Positions 1 through 11,667 of a DNA stretch of 64,000 nt are shown here, piece by piece (the first letter of the stretch is position 1; the number at the start of each line of letters is the position of its first letter). The notes under the pieces were generated by a model. It searched no databases. It was not told where the DNA came from and saw nothing but the letters and a program-made list of their open reading frames with translations. A program made the position numbers and the translations under genes. Source of the DNA: Furcasterigmium furcatum (Eukaryota; Ascomycota; Sordariomycetes; Glomerellales; Plectosphaerellaceae); assembly GCA_001599815.1 (NCBI GenBank), contig BCIA01000001.1, forward strand, positions 6,344,978 to 6,408,977, written 5' to 3'.

Positions 1-999
1 TCTGTTCAGTCAGATTGGGAATCCCTTATTCTGAAGGCACCTCTTATCTTTCGGCGGGCGGAGTCAACACACTATCCTTCGTCATCACGAGGTTTATGAC
101 AGCCAATTTAGTAAATAATTATTCTTATTTTGCGATTTTCGCTCCAGGAGCTTGATTGTTGACGTCGATTGTTGTGTTACATCGACAAGACTAAGGGGTT
201 ACACAGAATCGTTATTGGGCGCCACGACCCCGGCGCATGGGTAACGCAGGAGATGGGATTCATGTGACGAGCGGAGTGTCAACCTCATCGATAGTTGAGA
301 ATTGGATCATGAGCTTAATTAGGGGTAGGCATGATAGAATTGAAAGTTTGCCGAGGACGGTTGACACAGTATCCCCGCCCCCCTACGCCGGCAGATGTGC
401 AAAGCTTCATTTTTGGTGCCTCTGCATCCAAACATGGAGCCTTGATAGGCATCTACGGTGCGGAATCAGGATACAGAGAAAATGAAAGGGGGTTGAATTA
501 ACAAATCGACTTGAAACTAAGTTTCTTGGACAAGGAAAAAAAACAGACCAGAGGACGAGCGCCGCCTCCTCGACACAGTATTGTCATTTCCCTTGTTTTC
601 CACCAAAGACTGCTCCACAACGGAATCTGACCACTTTCAGGTGCTTAATTACTGCTAAAAAGTCCTCAGGGGCCCTTGCATGGACATCCTGCCTGCATCC
701 AACATGCGCCCCGGATGCATCCCGTGGCGCCACAGGGTGCGGCCCGCTCCGCTTCCGAGTTTATCACATTATGCTGGACATCGGGCCACTCAGATACCGT
801 TAGTACTAGTAGTAGGTCAATTTAACAGCGGTCATGTCGGTGGTCAGTATACACCCGGCTTTGTGGGCATCCTGTTCACCGTGGACGAGCACGAGTATGA
901 CCGACCGTACCGTGATGATCACCAAGAGTATAATGCACGTATGACTATGTCACGATGAATTGAGATATCGTCCGTGCCAACAAGGTCCGTTCGGCAGCC
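1..999. other. Gene-free left edge
   Basis: No open frame here has recognisable protein character. The first 200 bases and about 480-680 are AT-richer than the rest of the window. I see no RNA gene. Confidence 0.5.
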
Positions 1000-1245
1000 A
1001 AGGCCATGCTGTCCAACAAGTTCTCCCGCAATATTTGCGGCGTTTCTTATTCTAACCCATGGGAGCTCGAGAGGCACAAGAAGTCCAATCGCCACTTGAT
1101 CGACGTCAAAAAGCAACAGGACGTTGCTGTCAAGCCGTTTCATTGCGCCGTTTTGCCATTACAGCACGTACGGACAAAAAAGGGTTCCTTCAAGCGGCAC
1201 CTCGAGGGCCCGACACATCTCAAGAAGGCGGCCGAAGGTGCCCCA
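1000..1245 (+). pseudogene. Degenerate C2H2 zinc-finger relic
   Basis: The frame starting at 1006 contains a phrase YSNPWELERHKKSNRH, which looks like the second half of a fungal C2H2 finger of the kind that reads C-x2-C-x-YSS-WEL-RH-KS-RH. About 40 residues on comes FKRHLEGPTH, a second finger-like tail. The first cysteine pair is incomplete in finger one and disrupted in finger two, and downstream the frame loses protein character. No start context, introns or termination fit an intact gene. I read it as a decayed copy of a small C2H2 protein; a chance resemblance cannot be excluded. Confidence 0.35.
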
Positions 1246-1383
1246 GGCCAACGGTGCCAATGCCAAAGACGATGTCTGCTTCAACTTCAACACTCTTCCA
1301 GAGAGCAAGGGCCCGTCAAACAATGCCTCAATCTAGGCCGGGCAGGACGAGCCTGGGTCTCGGAATATCAGATCAAGTCTCAG

Positions 1384-1403
1384 AGAATTGAGATGGCCTC
1401 TAA
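1384..1403 (+). repeat. Dispersed short repeat, single unit
   Basis: The core reads GAATTGAGATGGCCTCT. It matches the degenerate units at 21190-21330, and related forms occur at 18535-18632 (opposite strand) and 44826-44960. Only one unit is visible here. Confidence 0.4.
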
Positions 1404-1465
1404 CTGATCTGGAGGTAATTCTCGTGAGCACCTGATCGGCTTCCAGGAGTTCTGAATGGTGCCTG

Positions 1466-1510
1466 TCTGGACGGCAGCATAGCTGGGCCGGCCATGTATT
1501 TTGCGACACT
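1466..1510 (+). repeat. 45-bp dispersed repeat, copy A
   Basis: This stretch, including GCCGGCCATGTATTTTGCGA, is repeated with about 85% identity by eye at 29123-29166. Both copies lie outside genes. It is probably a remnant of a longer mobile element. Confidence 0.5.
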
Positions 1511-1652
1511 CGGGTTTGCTTCTTGAGGTATCAATTGTTTTTGTTCTTGTTGGACGACGTCAGGCTTGAGGTTATATACAGTTGACTCCTTTTGGGCGCT
1601 ACGGCCCCCGCCGCCCGCCCGACCTTCTCCCCGAAACTGCCCCGCCCGCTCC

Positions 1653-2644
1653 TCATGAGGAGGCGGCGGGCGCCAGGGCAATGTCGTACTCGACCTCCAG
1701 CTTCGCCTGGGGATCGCCCTTGCGCTCCTTGAACTCGACGCTCAGGTCGCCCTTGACGGCGAAGACGGTGTCGTTGCCGAGGTACTTGCAGTCCTTGTCG
1801 AAGATCTGCGTGGTGAGGTGCTTGAAGCCGTCGCAGCGGACCTGGACATTAATCAGCGAGAGCTCTGTGCGACCGGCTACGGTGTTAGTGGTACTTACGA
1901 CAAAGTGGATGTGCGCGGGCCTCATGAAGTGCCTGTCCATCAGGTGGAGGAGCTTGCCGGTGGGGCCGTCGTCGGGGATCGGGTAGGGGGTAGGGCGCAG
2001 GCAGTAGAAGGAGTAGCGGCCCTCGTCGTCGCAGATGAACTGGCCGCGCAGGTTGAGGTCCTCCTGCTTGGGGTCCTGCTGCTCGTACAGGCCGTTGGTG
2101 GAGGCCTGCCAGACGTCGACCTTGGCGCCGGCGATGGGCTTGCCCGTGGTCACGTCGGTCACGCGGCCCTGCATGAAGACGAGCTCGCCGTCGGCGGGCG
2201 TGTCGAAGCTGATGGTGGTGCCGAGGGGGCGGACGGGGTGGTCCTCCCTCCAGAAGGGGCCCAGGATGGCGGACGCCGTCAGACCCGTTGTGCTCTTGGT
2301 CGCGGCGGAGTAGGTGATGTCGTCCACCAGGCTGTTGGGGGTTAGCGAGTGATCACTGACGGGCGCATTCGCAGAGGGACTCACGACTCAATGCCGAGAA
2401 CGTCGCAGAGGAGCTGGCCCTCGTTGCGCTTCTCGTCGCTCATCTGGCCGGCCCAGTTGATCATCTGGACGCCGGCCATCCACTCGTCGGTGGTGAGCTG
2501 GACCTCGGTGGCGAACTCGTGAAGATGGGTGATGAGCGATGACATGACCTCCCTCATGCGCGGGGACGTCTTGGGGCCCATGGATTCGATGACGGTGCGG
2601 GTGAACTCCTTGCCCAGGGGGCCGTCGTCGGCTTGGGAACCCAT
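1653..2644 (-). CDS. Intradiol ring-cleavage dioxygenase (catechol/hydroxyquinol 1,2-dioxygenase type)
   Basis: The enzyme cleaves a catechol-type ring between its two hydroxyls, giving a cis,cis-muconate or maleylacetate. Exons are 2644-2385, 2331-1899 and 1841-1653, giving 293 residues; both introns have GT-AG ends (GTGAGT and GTAAGT donors). The N-terminal 90 residues are the helical dimerisation domain of catechol dioxygenases. The catalytic beta-sandwich follows, with the iron-ligand tyrosines in NGLYEQQD and GRYSFYCLRP and the two histidine ligands in RPAHIHF. The segment YPIPDDGPTGKLL recalls hydroxyquinol 1,2-dioxygenases more than bacterial catechol enzymes, so the substrate is open. 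There is no signal peptide, so it should be cytosolic. It lies near a 2,3-dihydroxybenzoate decarboxylase that would supply catechol. Confidence 0.92.
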
Positions 2645-3311
2645 GGTGATGGTGAATGTGATGAGACTGTGGGAGAACTGTGAGTGAGGTTCTTGGGGGT
2701 TGAGGGGTCGAGATCCGGTGAGGAGCGTGTAAGTTGTCTGTTGCAAGTTGAGTTCTTCTGCGAAAATATCGACCACGCTGGTGTAACCCGAGCACATCAG
2801 CGTAATTATACTCTTCACTCTGGCCGCCTTACCCCCCTTCCGAAGACAGGCCACGCTCCAATGTACCGCCGCGCGCGCGCGACACCTCCTCGTCTCCTCA
2901 CCGGCATCCCAAGCGTCCCTCCGAGCGAGACAGACCCCACATTCGGGGGGAGAAAGCTGCCAGGGGCTTGTCCGTTCCTGGTCCGCCCCGCAAACCTGGG
3001 GAATCCCCCCCGAGTTCCGGCCTTGAGTACGTTACCCGCCGTCGTCGGGCCGCAGCTCAGAGCCCCCGATCGACGCTTCTCGTCCGCCAGGTTACTAACG
3101 ACCGGTTTCCGATTGGACTCTCGTACGTTTTTCTCTGACAATCGTGCCATCCACACCATCACCCGGTCATGTGCGAGCCGCTCGGCGCATGAAGACGGCA
3201 CAAGTATACGTGGGTGAATATGCAGGCAGGCAGGGGAATGCTATGTATGATGAGGGGCCGTCGGCCGTCATGCGCAAGTAAGATACAATACGTGTATTCG
3301 GAATGCCGATC
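2645..3311. promoter_or_regulatory. Upstream region of the dioxygenase gene
   Basis: This 667-bp gap holds the promoter of the minus-strand dioxygenase and the 3' flank of the CoA-transferase. It contains an alternating CG/GC run near 2867-2881 and C-rich stretches. No gene is supported; the open frames here are low-complexity. Confidence 0.45.
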
Positions 3312-5152
3312 CTAAGCATGGCCGTTCTTCCCGTTGGCCTCCGCCGCCTTCTTGCGGTCCTTGTCCGAGGCAAAGTCCCACGACGCCTGGTCGGCGCCGT
3401 TCGGCCTGCTCGCCCTTCTGAAGCTGATGTCGAGGCCGTCGATCTCGACAACGGGCAGCACGGCCGAGACGTCGTTCTTGTAGCCCTCGGAGTACCAGTG
3501 GTCCAGGTACTTGGGGTGGTCGACGAAGTCGGGGAAGTTCTTCCTCATCTGGCGCAGCGCGAGGCCCGAGATGTGGTCGACGCTGTGCGCGTGCCTCAGC
3601 GTGAAGAAGTCCTCGCCGGCCTGGTCCCGGAGCTGCTGCTGCACCTCCTCGGGCAGCAGGCCCGCCTTGAAGAGGAGCAGGTCGTACTGCAGGAGGGAGA
3701 CCTTGCCGTGCCACGAGCCGCCGCGGGTCGCGCGGTGGTAGAGGCCGGCCATGGCCGTGATGGCGCCCATGCAGCCCGTGCCGTAGTCGGAGATGGGGAA
3801 GGGCGGGACGACGGGCTCGTCGAGGCCCATGAACTTGCCCTGCGCCCACGCGACGCCGCTCACGCAGTCCGCGATCTGCTGCCAGCCGGGGCGGTTGTGC
3901 CACTCGCCCTCGTACCCGAAGCAGTTCTCGTTGACGTAGACGAAGCCCTTGCCCCTCTTGACGGCGAGCTCGCTGAGCGCCTTGGGCCCGTACCCGAGCT
4001 TCTCCAGGGCGCCGGGGCGGTAGCCGTCCACGAGGACGTCGGCCTCGGCGAGGAGGGACTCGAACACCTTCCTGCCGGCCTCGCTCTTGAGGTCGAGGTC
4101 GGCGGCGCGCTTGCCCATGTTGCCGTCGACCTGGAAGAAGGGGACGTCGCTGAGGTTGGGGCTGGTGATCTTGAGCACGTCCGCGCCGTACTCCCCGAGG
4201 ATCCTGCAGACGGTCGGGCCGGCGATGATGCGGCAGATCTCGAGCACCTTGATGCCGGACAGGGGCCGGCTGTCGCCGTTGTTGGGGAGCGGGGATGCCG
4301 GAGTGGTCGACTCCAGGTTGTCAACGGCCCACGGGGGGAGGTTGATATTTGTCTTGCCCTAGAATTGTGTCAGGAGGAGCTTCTAATGAAAATGTTTGTG
4401 ATCAACTTAGTTGTCTGTCTTACATGGGGGGTCTGGAGGAACTCCTCGTGCTTGTACGCCTTGACGCCGGCCTGGCGGTTCTTCGCATTCAGCGCCTCGA
4501 GCTCGGCGATGGTGAACTTCTTGACGGCCGGCTCGATGGCACCCACGATTTCCTCGTGAGCCTGGAGCTCGGGCCAGTGAGACGGCAGGCCGATCATCTC
4601 CAGGGTCGTCGACGCCTCCAGGGACCCGTGGATGTGGTAGTACTCCCCGGCCTCGGCAGTCTCATACAGGTTAGCCGACATGCGCCTGTAAGGGTTGGAC
4701 TGCGCCGCCAGCAGGTCCGTGTCTGATTCGCGGTCAGCAGCTGCATCTCAGATCTGGTCTGATCGGGCTTGACACTACTAACCCTTCAGGAGAGACCGGA
4801 CGTTCTTGTCGAGCTTTCCGAGACCGCCGACACGGGCGAGATATGCCTGGAACAGGAACGCCGTGGTCTTCTCGAGGTCGACCTTGATGCGCCTCTGCTG
4901 CTGGGTCGCGTCCTTGGTCCCGGCGATCGCGGCTGCCAGGCTACCCTCGATGGCCTTCAGGGCCGCGGTCACCTCGGTCTCCTTGAACGGGATCGGGAAG
5001 TACGGCGCGTCCCGGACGCTCGTGAACTGGACGTTGTCCTTCTGCGCGACCGCCTGGGGCGGCAGGGCGACATCGTCGAGCAGGCCGGCCGTCAGCAGGT
5101 CGAGGATCCGCGCGCTCTCCGCCGTGGAGCTGTATGAGGGGGACGCAGGCAT
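3312..5152 (-). CDS. CoA-transferase family III (CaiB/BaiF type)
   Basis: Family III enzymes move CoA between carboxylic acids through an aspartyl-CoA intermediate. Exons are 5152-4783, 4722-4424 and 4358-3312, giving 571 residues. Junctions restore the family phrases LLKDTDLLAAQSNPYRRM and HGKTNINLPPW. The fungal double-length architecture is present: an N-terminal half with YYHIHGSLEA, then a CaiB-like half with LEICRIIAGPTVCRILGEYG and ISDYGTGCMGA, which probably carries the active aspartate. No targeting signal was noted. The gene is divergent from an alpha/beta hydrolase over 544 bp. Context suggests it activates an acid from ring cleavage, or the aromatic acid itself. Alpha-methylacyl-CoA racemase-like activity is the main alternative. 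Confidence 0.9.
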
Positions 5153-5696
5153 CGTGAGCAGCGTCTCGTGTCGGTATGAGTGAATCTCTAAGTTTCTCGT
5201 CTTCCAGGTAGCTGTCCGTCCAGGGTGAAGTCCGTCAACGGCCTCGGGCTCGGCAGCGAAGAAGACATCCCTTATACCGGAGCCGGATCCCCCGATCACG
5301 TCGGATGCCAACCCAACAGGGGGTAGCGGCCGGATCTCAAGCGCGCCCTCAACAGCCCTTGCGCTAGCGGTGTAGTGTGGTGCTGATCGGGTGTCGGGGA
5401 GCGCTTTCGGGGGGGCGAAAGGGGGGCGCCCGCCAGCACGTCCAAGACATTCCGAGTCCTGAGGGTCCAGTGCAGGGGACTGGGAATAGCGAACTTCGGG
5501 GAGTCCCGCACCCGTTCCCGATGCCAACCGTGGGCCATTGCCGACATCTCCAGGGGGGCGGGATCTCAGCGTGCATGACTTGGGTGGCGTGCTTAAGAGA
5601 CCTGACAACTCACTAATGCACGAGCTTGGTGATATACTTGCTGTACGTAGCTTTGGTGTGTGAACCTCAGCACTCTGTATCGTCATCTCGCCCAAA
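5153..5696. promoter_or_regulatory. Divergent promoter, CoA-transferase / alpha-beta hydrolase
   Basis: This 544-bp intergenic region is shared by two outward-facing genes of the catabolic cluster. It is GC-rich with several CGG/CCG triplets, for example in CCGGATCCCCCG near 5284 and TTCGGGGAGTCCC near 5494. These could be Zn2Cys6 targets, but I find no repeated site. Confidence 0.5.
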
Positions 5697-6619
5697 ATGC
5701 CTTTTGTAAACGACGAGGGGAACGACCTGTTCTACACCTGGGCGCCCGTGAAGGGTGACCTGACCATCCTCTTCATCCACGGCCTGGGGTCATCGAGCTC
5801 CTTTTACGCCCCTGTCACGTCGCTGTTGCTCGAGAGAGGTTACTCATGCCTGGCCCTCGACACGCCGGGGAGCGGCCTCTCCGGCTCTCGAGACAGGGTC
5901 CCGACCTCTGCGACTGTTGCAAAGTCGGCCCTCACCCTGCTGACGGTCCTGGGGCGGAAACCCGAGCACACCATTCTGGTCGGGCACTCGATGGGTGCGC
6001 TGGTGGCTTCTGAGCTGGCGACCCAGATCAAGCCCCTGGGCGTGGTGCTCATCGGCCCCGTCCACCCCTCCGGGGCCCTAGCCGGCATCTTCGAGGCGCG
6101 GATCAAAGCCATCGAGGAGAGTATGTGTATCTCCTTAATCATTGAGTAGTATGTACAATTGAGCTGATATGGTGCCGCGCAGAGAACAGCCTGGAGGGCC
6201 TTGCCGATGTCATCCCCACCGCTGCCACGGGCTCTGCGGCGACACCGACACAGCGCGCCTTCATTCGCACCCTGATCTTGTCTCAGACCACCAAGGGCTA
6301 CATCTCGTTGTGTCGGATGATCGCTGGCGCCGAGCCCCCGCAGTATGCCCAGATCAAGTGCCCCCTGCTGGTGATTGCCGGCGCGGAGGACAAGACAAGC
6401 CCGCTCGCGAGCTGTACCCATATCAAGGAGAGGTGAGCTGACCGACTGCACGTCTCGGTAGAGCCCATTAACTGACACGTGAGTAGCTGGGGATGCACCG
6501 AAGAGCAGAAGAAGCTGGAGATTCTACCCAGCGTTGGCCACTGGCACTGCATTGAGAGTCCGGAGGGAGTCGCGGAGGCTCTCGGCGGGTTCGCGGACGG
6601 CCTGGTCAAGGCTGCCTGA
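5697..6619 (+). CDS. Alpha/beta hydrolase (enol-lactone hydrolase-like)
   Basis: A cytosolic alpha/beta-fold hydrolase of 268 residues. Exons are 5697-6120, 6183-6432 and 6487-6619, with donors GTATGT and GTGAGC. Visible landmarks are the oxyanion region FIHGLGSSSSF, the nucleophile elbow GHSMGA (serine), the acid residue in AGAEDKTSP and the catalytic histidine in VGHWHCIESP. All three triad members are present. Size and motif spacing match 3-oxoadipate enol-lactonases and related carboxylesterases. Between a CoA-transferase and a ring-cleaving dioxygenase, hydrolysis of a lactone or ring-cleavage product is the best guess. The promoter is shared with the CoA-transferase. Confidence 0.9.
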
Positions 6620-6735
6620 GGGAAGATTCAAGACTATGCATCGTCATTTCATTGAGGCAATAGAGCTTCGATTGCATCTCATGGCACAGCGCAAGACACT
6701 TATTTGAGTGAAAAGAATCTATTAGGGCTCCCTCT

Positions 6736-7292
6736 CTACTTCTTGTACGTGCTGCCAGTGTCCTAGAACAATGAGATATGTCAGCGATGCGATCCGGTAA
6801 GCAGCTTCGACAGGCCAAGAGAGTACGCACCAGGTAGATCTGGTAGAACTTCATCCGGTACTTTCCATCAGGAGTGTCCTTGGTGACCACCGCCCTGCCG
6901 GCCCAGTCGACATCGCCGCTCGTGCCGTCCTTGAAAACCAGGGCGACCGTGCCGTACAGCATCACCTCCTCGCTTCCCGACCCGAAGGGGAAGATCTTGT
7001 TGATGGTGTGCTTTCTGGAGGCGACCTTTGCCCACATTGCCTCTCGCAGGGGCCTGATCTCTGCTTGAGGTCAGCATTCCTGTTCGCAGTCTCGTCTGCG
7101 ATGACACCCACCTGCATGGCCAACGGCCTTCTTGGACGCCAGGATGAACGTGGCATCGCTGGTCAGCATGTCCACGTAGCGGTCGTGGTCGCCTGGGGTG
7201 TCGGACACCTCGTAGAAGGTCCTGAAGAACTGCACGATCTCAGGGCTGACGTCGATACCCTGCGGGTACGCCGACTCGTAGGAGTGTGCCAT
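6736..7292 (-). CDS. Small NTF2/SnoaL-like protein
   Basis: A 145-residue protein encoded by exons 7292-7112, 7060-6831 and a 27-nt last exon 6762-6736 that ends in DTGSTYKK. The order of elements (FFRTFYEVSDTPGDHDRYVDML, then a TFILA strand, then KVASRKHTINKIFPFG, then YGTVALVFKDG) fits the cone-shaped NTF2/SnoaL fold. Such proteins are often isomerases, cyclases or small-molecule binding proteins, but no catalytic residue can be assigned. It is convergent with the hydrolase, 116 bp away, and divergent from the decarboxylase, so it belongs to the cluster by position. An isomerase for a ring-cleavage product is one guess; the function is unknown. Confidence 0.82.
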
Positions 7293-7982
7293 TGCTGCTG
7301 GGGTTCCTTGCTGTCTTCCTGTCTTGGTGTGTGGTGGTGGGTGGTGGGAGAGTCGAGACTAACTCGATCCGATTCTGGGGTTCCGTTGCTTGAAATTGCC
7401 GATGATAAGCTCCTCGCCCGGATTTGCTGACCTGTCACAAAGTTCGGACCTGCTTCTCAGTGGCCACGGGTATCGACAGTTGCGAGTGTCTCTCCGGCGG
7501 TGATCCGTGCCGTCTGGAAGCTCCTGCTCTTGGTAAGCACGAAGCAGGTGGTCACCTGGTGCTGCAGCAAGCCTCGAACGGGGAGGGGCATCGGCATTGT
7601 TCCTGCTATCAGTGGCGGGCCGCGTTCCACGGGGTACAATTGCCGCAAGCACAGCCGCATCGTGGCAGCACAGAATGCGGGCACTGTACGATTTCTGCTT
7701 CCCGGCCGGCGTTCGGGACTCCACTTTGCCGCCGCAATCCGGGGTAGGACCCACTCCCCCCTTTCGACCATCGGAGGCAACACCGTGGGGACGTTTTGCA
7801 TGGGAGTTGCGCAGTCCCCTGGCGTCGGTATAAGTAGTGCGCCACACGTTTTCACATCTGGTGATCCCCAATGAGGCAGTCCCAGAAGCACTGATACCAC
7901 CCGTTCCTATCTCCTGAATCCCTCTACCCCTACCCTTCCCCCCCTATCCCCCGAGACTACACATCCACCAATCCCAGCAACC
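7293..7982. promoter_or_regulatory. Divergent promoter, SnoaL-like / decarboxylase
   Basis: This 690-bp region lies between two divergent cluster genes. A TATA-type element TATAAG at 7829 is about 150 bp before the decarboxylase ATG, followed by a C-rich pyrimidine leader. Open frames across it are arginine- and serine-rich and look accidental. Confidence 0.55.
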
Positions 7983-9040
7983 ATGAAGGGCAAGGTCGCG
8001 CTCGAGGAGGCGTTCAACCTCCCCAGGTTCCACGAGAAGACCAAGTGGTGGGCCGGCCTGTTCGCTGTCGACCCCGCGAAGCATGCCGCGGAGATCCAGG
8101 ACATCACAAACCAAAGAATTCAGTACATGGACAAGCATGGTGTGGGATACACCATCCTGTCCTACACTGCCCCCGGTGTGCAGGACCTCGAGGACTCCAA
8201 GGAGGCCCAGGCCCTCGCCGTCGAGGTCAACGACTATATTGCCGAGCAGATCAAGGGCCACCCGGACCGCCTCGGCGCCTTCGCGTACGTCAACCCTCTC
8301 ATGCATCATGCGGGCTCTCACTGACACCCTCATCCAGCACCCTGTCCATGCACGATCCCGCAGAGGCCGCCGCAGAGCTGAAGCGCGTCGTGACCAAGTA
8401 CGGCTTCAAGGGCGCCCTGGTGAACGACACCCAGCGCGCCCCCGGCGATGAGATGATCTTTTACGACGGCCCCGAGTGGGACGTCTTCTGGTCCACCGTG
8501 ACCGAGCTCGACGTCCCCTTCTACCTGCACCCCCGCAACCCCACTGGCGTCCTGTACGACAAGCTCTGGGCCAAGCGCAAGTGGCTCATCGGCCCCCCCC
8601 TGAGCTTCGCCCAGGGCGTCAGCCTGCACGCCCTCGGCATGGTCACCAACGGCGTCTTCGACCGCCACCCCAAGCTGCAGATCATCCTCGGCCACCTGGG
8701 CGAGCACATCCCCTTCGACATGTGGCGCATCAACCACTGGTTCGAGGACATCAAGAAGCCCCTCGGCCTCGACTGCAAGCTCACCATCCGCGAGTACTTC
8801 GAGCGCAACCTCTGGATCACCACCTCCGGCCACTTCTCCACCGCCACCCTGCAGTTCTGCCTCGGCGAGGTCGGCGCCGACCGCATCCTCTTCTCGATCG
8901 ACTACCCCTTCGAGAACTTCGCGGACGCCTGCGACTGGTACGATGATCTGAAGATTAACAACGTCGACAAGAAGAAGATCGGCAGGGACAACGCCAAGAG
9001 GCTGTGCAAGCTGGGGCAGTTCAAGGACAGCGAGGCTTAG
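7983..9040 (+). CDS. 2,3-dihydroxybenzoate decarboxylase (amidohydrolase superfamily)
   Basis: A metal-dependent, cofactor-free decarboxylase of the ACMSD/amidohydrolase-2 family that converts 2,3-dihydroxybenzoate to catechol. Exons are 7983-8284 and 8338-9040, 334 residues; the junction gives FATLSMHDP, the family phrase. Active-site landmarks are Glu8 in VALEEAF, His165 in FYLHPRNPTG, the histidine of ILGHLGEH and the aspartate of FSIDYPFE. From memory the sequence follows Aspergillus 2,3-dihydroxybenzoate decarboxylase closely along its length, including KTKWWAGLFAVDP and VNDTQRA. Gamma-resorcylate decarboxylase activity on 2,6-dihydroxybenzoate is a near alternative. It is the best-defined enzyme of the cluster and its most informative clue to substrate. 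Confidence 0.94.
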
Positions 9041-9158
9041 GGATGGAGATACCATGAATAGAGATGATAAATGTATATTTCATGTTAATGACACATGTTG
9101 AACGGGTCATGTGCTTTCACCATATTACCCTATACCCTCAAGAACCCTAACCGAACCA

Positions 9159-11568
9159 TTACGGCCCCGCGTCTCGAATGATGTCGGAGAGAAGGGTGGC
9201 TATCACATCCCGAAGTCTGGCAACATCCGGGCTCTCGCCCGCCCAGGCCTTCGTCATCTCGAGGACCTTGAGCACGACGCTCTGCCAGCCCTGCGGCATC
9301 AGGTTCTCAATCAGACGGAGAAGCTCTTGCTCTTCGCCGCCCATCCTACTGCCGCCGCATTCCGCCCGCATCTGCCGGGCTGCTTTGGTGCACCACTTCG
9401 AGACGCCCAGGAGCATCAGCGCGCTCCGCGAGCAGCTGCGTATCGTCAGCCAAGTGCCTTGGTGCCGATGATAAAACCCCTCGACGTTCGCCTCTATCCG
9501 ATACACGCAGTTGTTGAGCATCTCTTTGCAGAGGTTGAGGTAGTTGCCCGAAGGCGAGGGAAGAGAGTCCCACGTGCTGTCGACAAGGGCACGTATTGCA
9601 GGGAATCGAACAGACTCGATGATATCGATCATATGTCCTCGGAGTATAAAGCGAAGGATACTGTTGGTCCTTCGGTCAGCGGGCGTCTCGAACCTCATCT
9701 CCGGCGGAAGCGAGGAGAGCCTGTAGCTGCGTCAGCAGAAGCCAGAGCTAGGATAGAGCTCGGTCCCAGTCATGACCTACCACTCTTGCAGCTGTTGGTC
9801 AAACGCATGTGTGACTTCCAGCATCTCCTGCACATTTATGCCCTTCAAGTCCGGGCGACCGGTGGGACCAAGCAGGCATTTATGCAAGATCTGGTAGTTC
9901 GTCTGCACGGCTCGGTTGGCGATGTGCCGCAGGGCAATCTCTGCGAGGTAGAAGAACCATCCCAGCTCTATGCACCTATGGTCGCTTGGCGATGAGGCGC
10001 CATTATGATCCTGACCTTGGTCGCCGCGACTGGCCTTGTGCCAATGCTCATCTAGGCTGGACAAGCTGTCGGGCGGCGAGGGGAAGATGTTGGGATACTC
10101 TCGCTCGTTGAGCCCAGAGCCCGGCAGGGATAGCTCGATTCTAAGCTCTCTAACCAATAATGCCACAAATTAGCACAAAAGAAGGGAGAGCATGCATCCA
10201 AAAAGGGGGGCTTTCTCACAGCTCGCTCTTGAGACAACTCCAGTAGAGACTCTCTTCCACAGCCTGTAGCTTGCGGGACGCAGGAGACTCCGGGTCCCCT
10301 TGATCGTACGGAGAAGCCGGCATGAGAAACCCCTGACCGGACTTGTCGAACTTGCCCAGACTGATGTAGTAGCTGAGGAACTGGGTGCTGGCCTGTGCAA
10401 AGGCCTTCCAAGCGGCAGCTATTTGCAGGGTGGACAACAAGTACACGCCTGTCAGAAACGAGCACTGCACGGCTATGAGTGAGCTCTGGTGGCATAGCAT
10501 CCCCAGGCGGCGCTGGGCAGCCTGGAAGTAGGCGTCGGCTTCGAGTAGGCTGTTCGAAGTATATGATCCGACGTCATGGAGGGTAGTGCTGATCGGAGTG
10601 GACATGCTTCCAATAGCACACACCAGTAACTGTGAAGGAGTCGGCGGTAAGTATACAATCAAGTGGCATGCTTGTGTCGAGTGGAAAAGCTTACCACCAG
10701 ACAGCTTCCCCCGTTCCACCGAAGCCCGTTTTCTACCACGTTCCGGACCTCTTTTCGCAGCTCATCAGTGTCCAGAACAGGGTTCTTGATGAAATTGTGC
10801 TCGAGGAAAAGCTGGAGCAGCCCGTGGAGGCTATCTGAGTCTAGAGGGAGGAGCACCTCGTCGGCTGGCGAGGAGTCATCCACGGACTGAACGTGGCCAA
10901 GGAGCTGCATTGTCGGGGTTCGAACAAGCTCTTCGACTGCAGGGGCGTTTTCGCTCAGTACTGGCCAGTAAAGGATGGATTCGACAGTGAAATAGGAGGC
11001 CATGTAGATCGCCTCGCACGATGGTGGGCCGCTGGCCACAGTCGGCGCATCCTTTGACGGCGCCAGATCCTGTTGGCCATCGGTTGTGTGAGGCGAGGCA
11101 GAACAGCCCCCATGTCGTCTTTGTGCGCTTGGTTGAGCCCTCTCGTGAGGCGAGGTCTGGTTTCCACAGTGCTGTCGCTCCAGTTCGTCGAATCGTTCGT
11201 CTATTCGCTGCTCCAACTTTCCCAGCCGTTGGATGATCTCAAGACTGCTTTCATCCAGTCTTGATCACCCGGGAGGCCCATCGTCAGGACCCAGAACTAC
11301 AGATTGATTGTAGGAAAAAGCGAGTACACCGTACATACCTCGTCGACAATGCCTCGGAGTAGTCGCAGACCGCTCCCGTGGACTGACAGAAGCTGCACTC
11401 CGGCCTCTGGCCATCGCAGCGAGTCTTGCGGTGGCGACAGATGGAGCAAGCCTTGGACGTCCGTCGCCTGTCATAGACGAGGGCGGCTCGAGATGGGACA
11501 CGCTGCCCCTCCGAAACCCGCGTGGCATCCCTGCCCTTCTGCCGTGCTCTCTTCTCCAGAGATGTCAT
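9159..11568 (-). CDS. Zn2Cys6 transcription factor, likely regulator of the MFS/GH51 genes
   Basis: Five exons (11568-11339, 11259-10695, 10629-10220, 10149-9781, 9720-9159) give 711 residues. The DNA-binding domain has cysteines at about 41, 44, 51, 58, 61 and 68 in CSICRHRKTRC and CSFCQSTGAVC. A short coiled coil follows (IIQRLGKLEQRIDERFDEL). The middle and C-terminal parts match the fungal regulatory region found in many such factors: EHNFIKNPVLD, LYWSCLKSELELRIEL, then VEGFYHRHQGTW. It is divergent from a sugar-porter MFS gene, and two copies of a rare 14-bp motif lie between them. The same motif precedes GH51. I infer it controls these genes, perhaps in an arabinose-type response. Control of the aromatic cluster on its other side is also possible. 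Confidence 0.9.
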
Positions 11569-11667
11569 TGCAGCGAGTGGATCGACTTGAGAGATCTTTG
11601 CGGGGAAACGTGGGATCTGTCGGAGGCATCCCGAGAATCTGGGAGTTTAAAGACTGCGGTGGACTGG

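Noticed and set aside
3303..4559. 418-codon plus-strand open frame
   Set aside because: Antisense shadow of the CoA-transferase; its composition (valine, leucine, glutamate, arginine-rich) is typical of the reverse of GC-rich codons.
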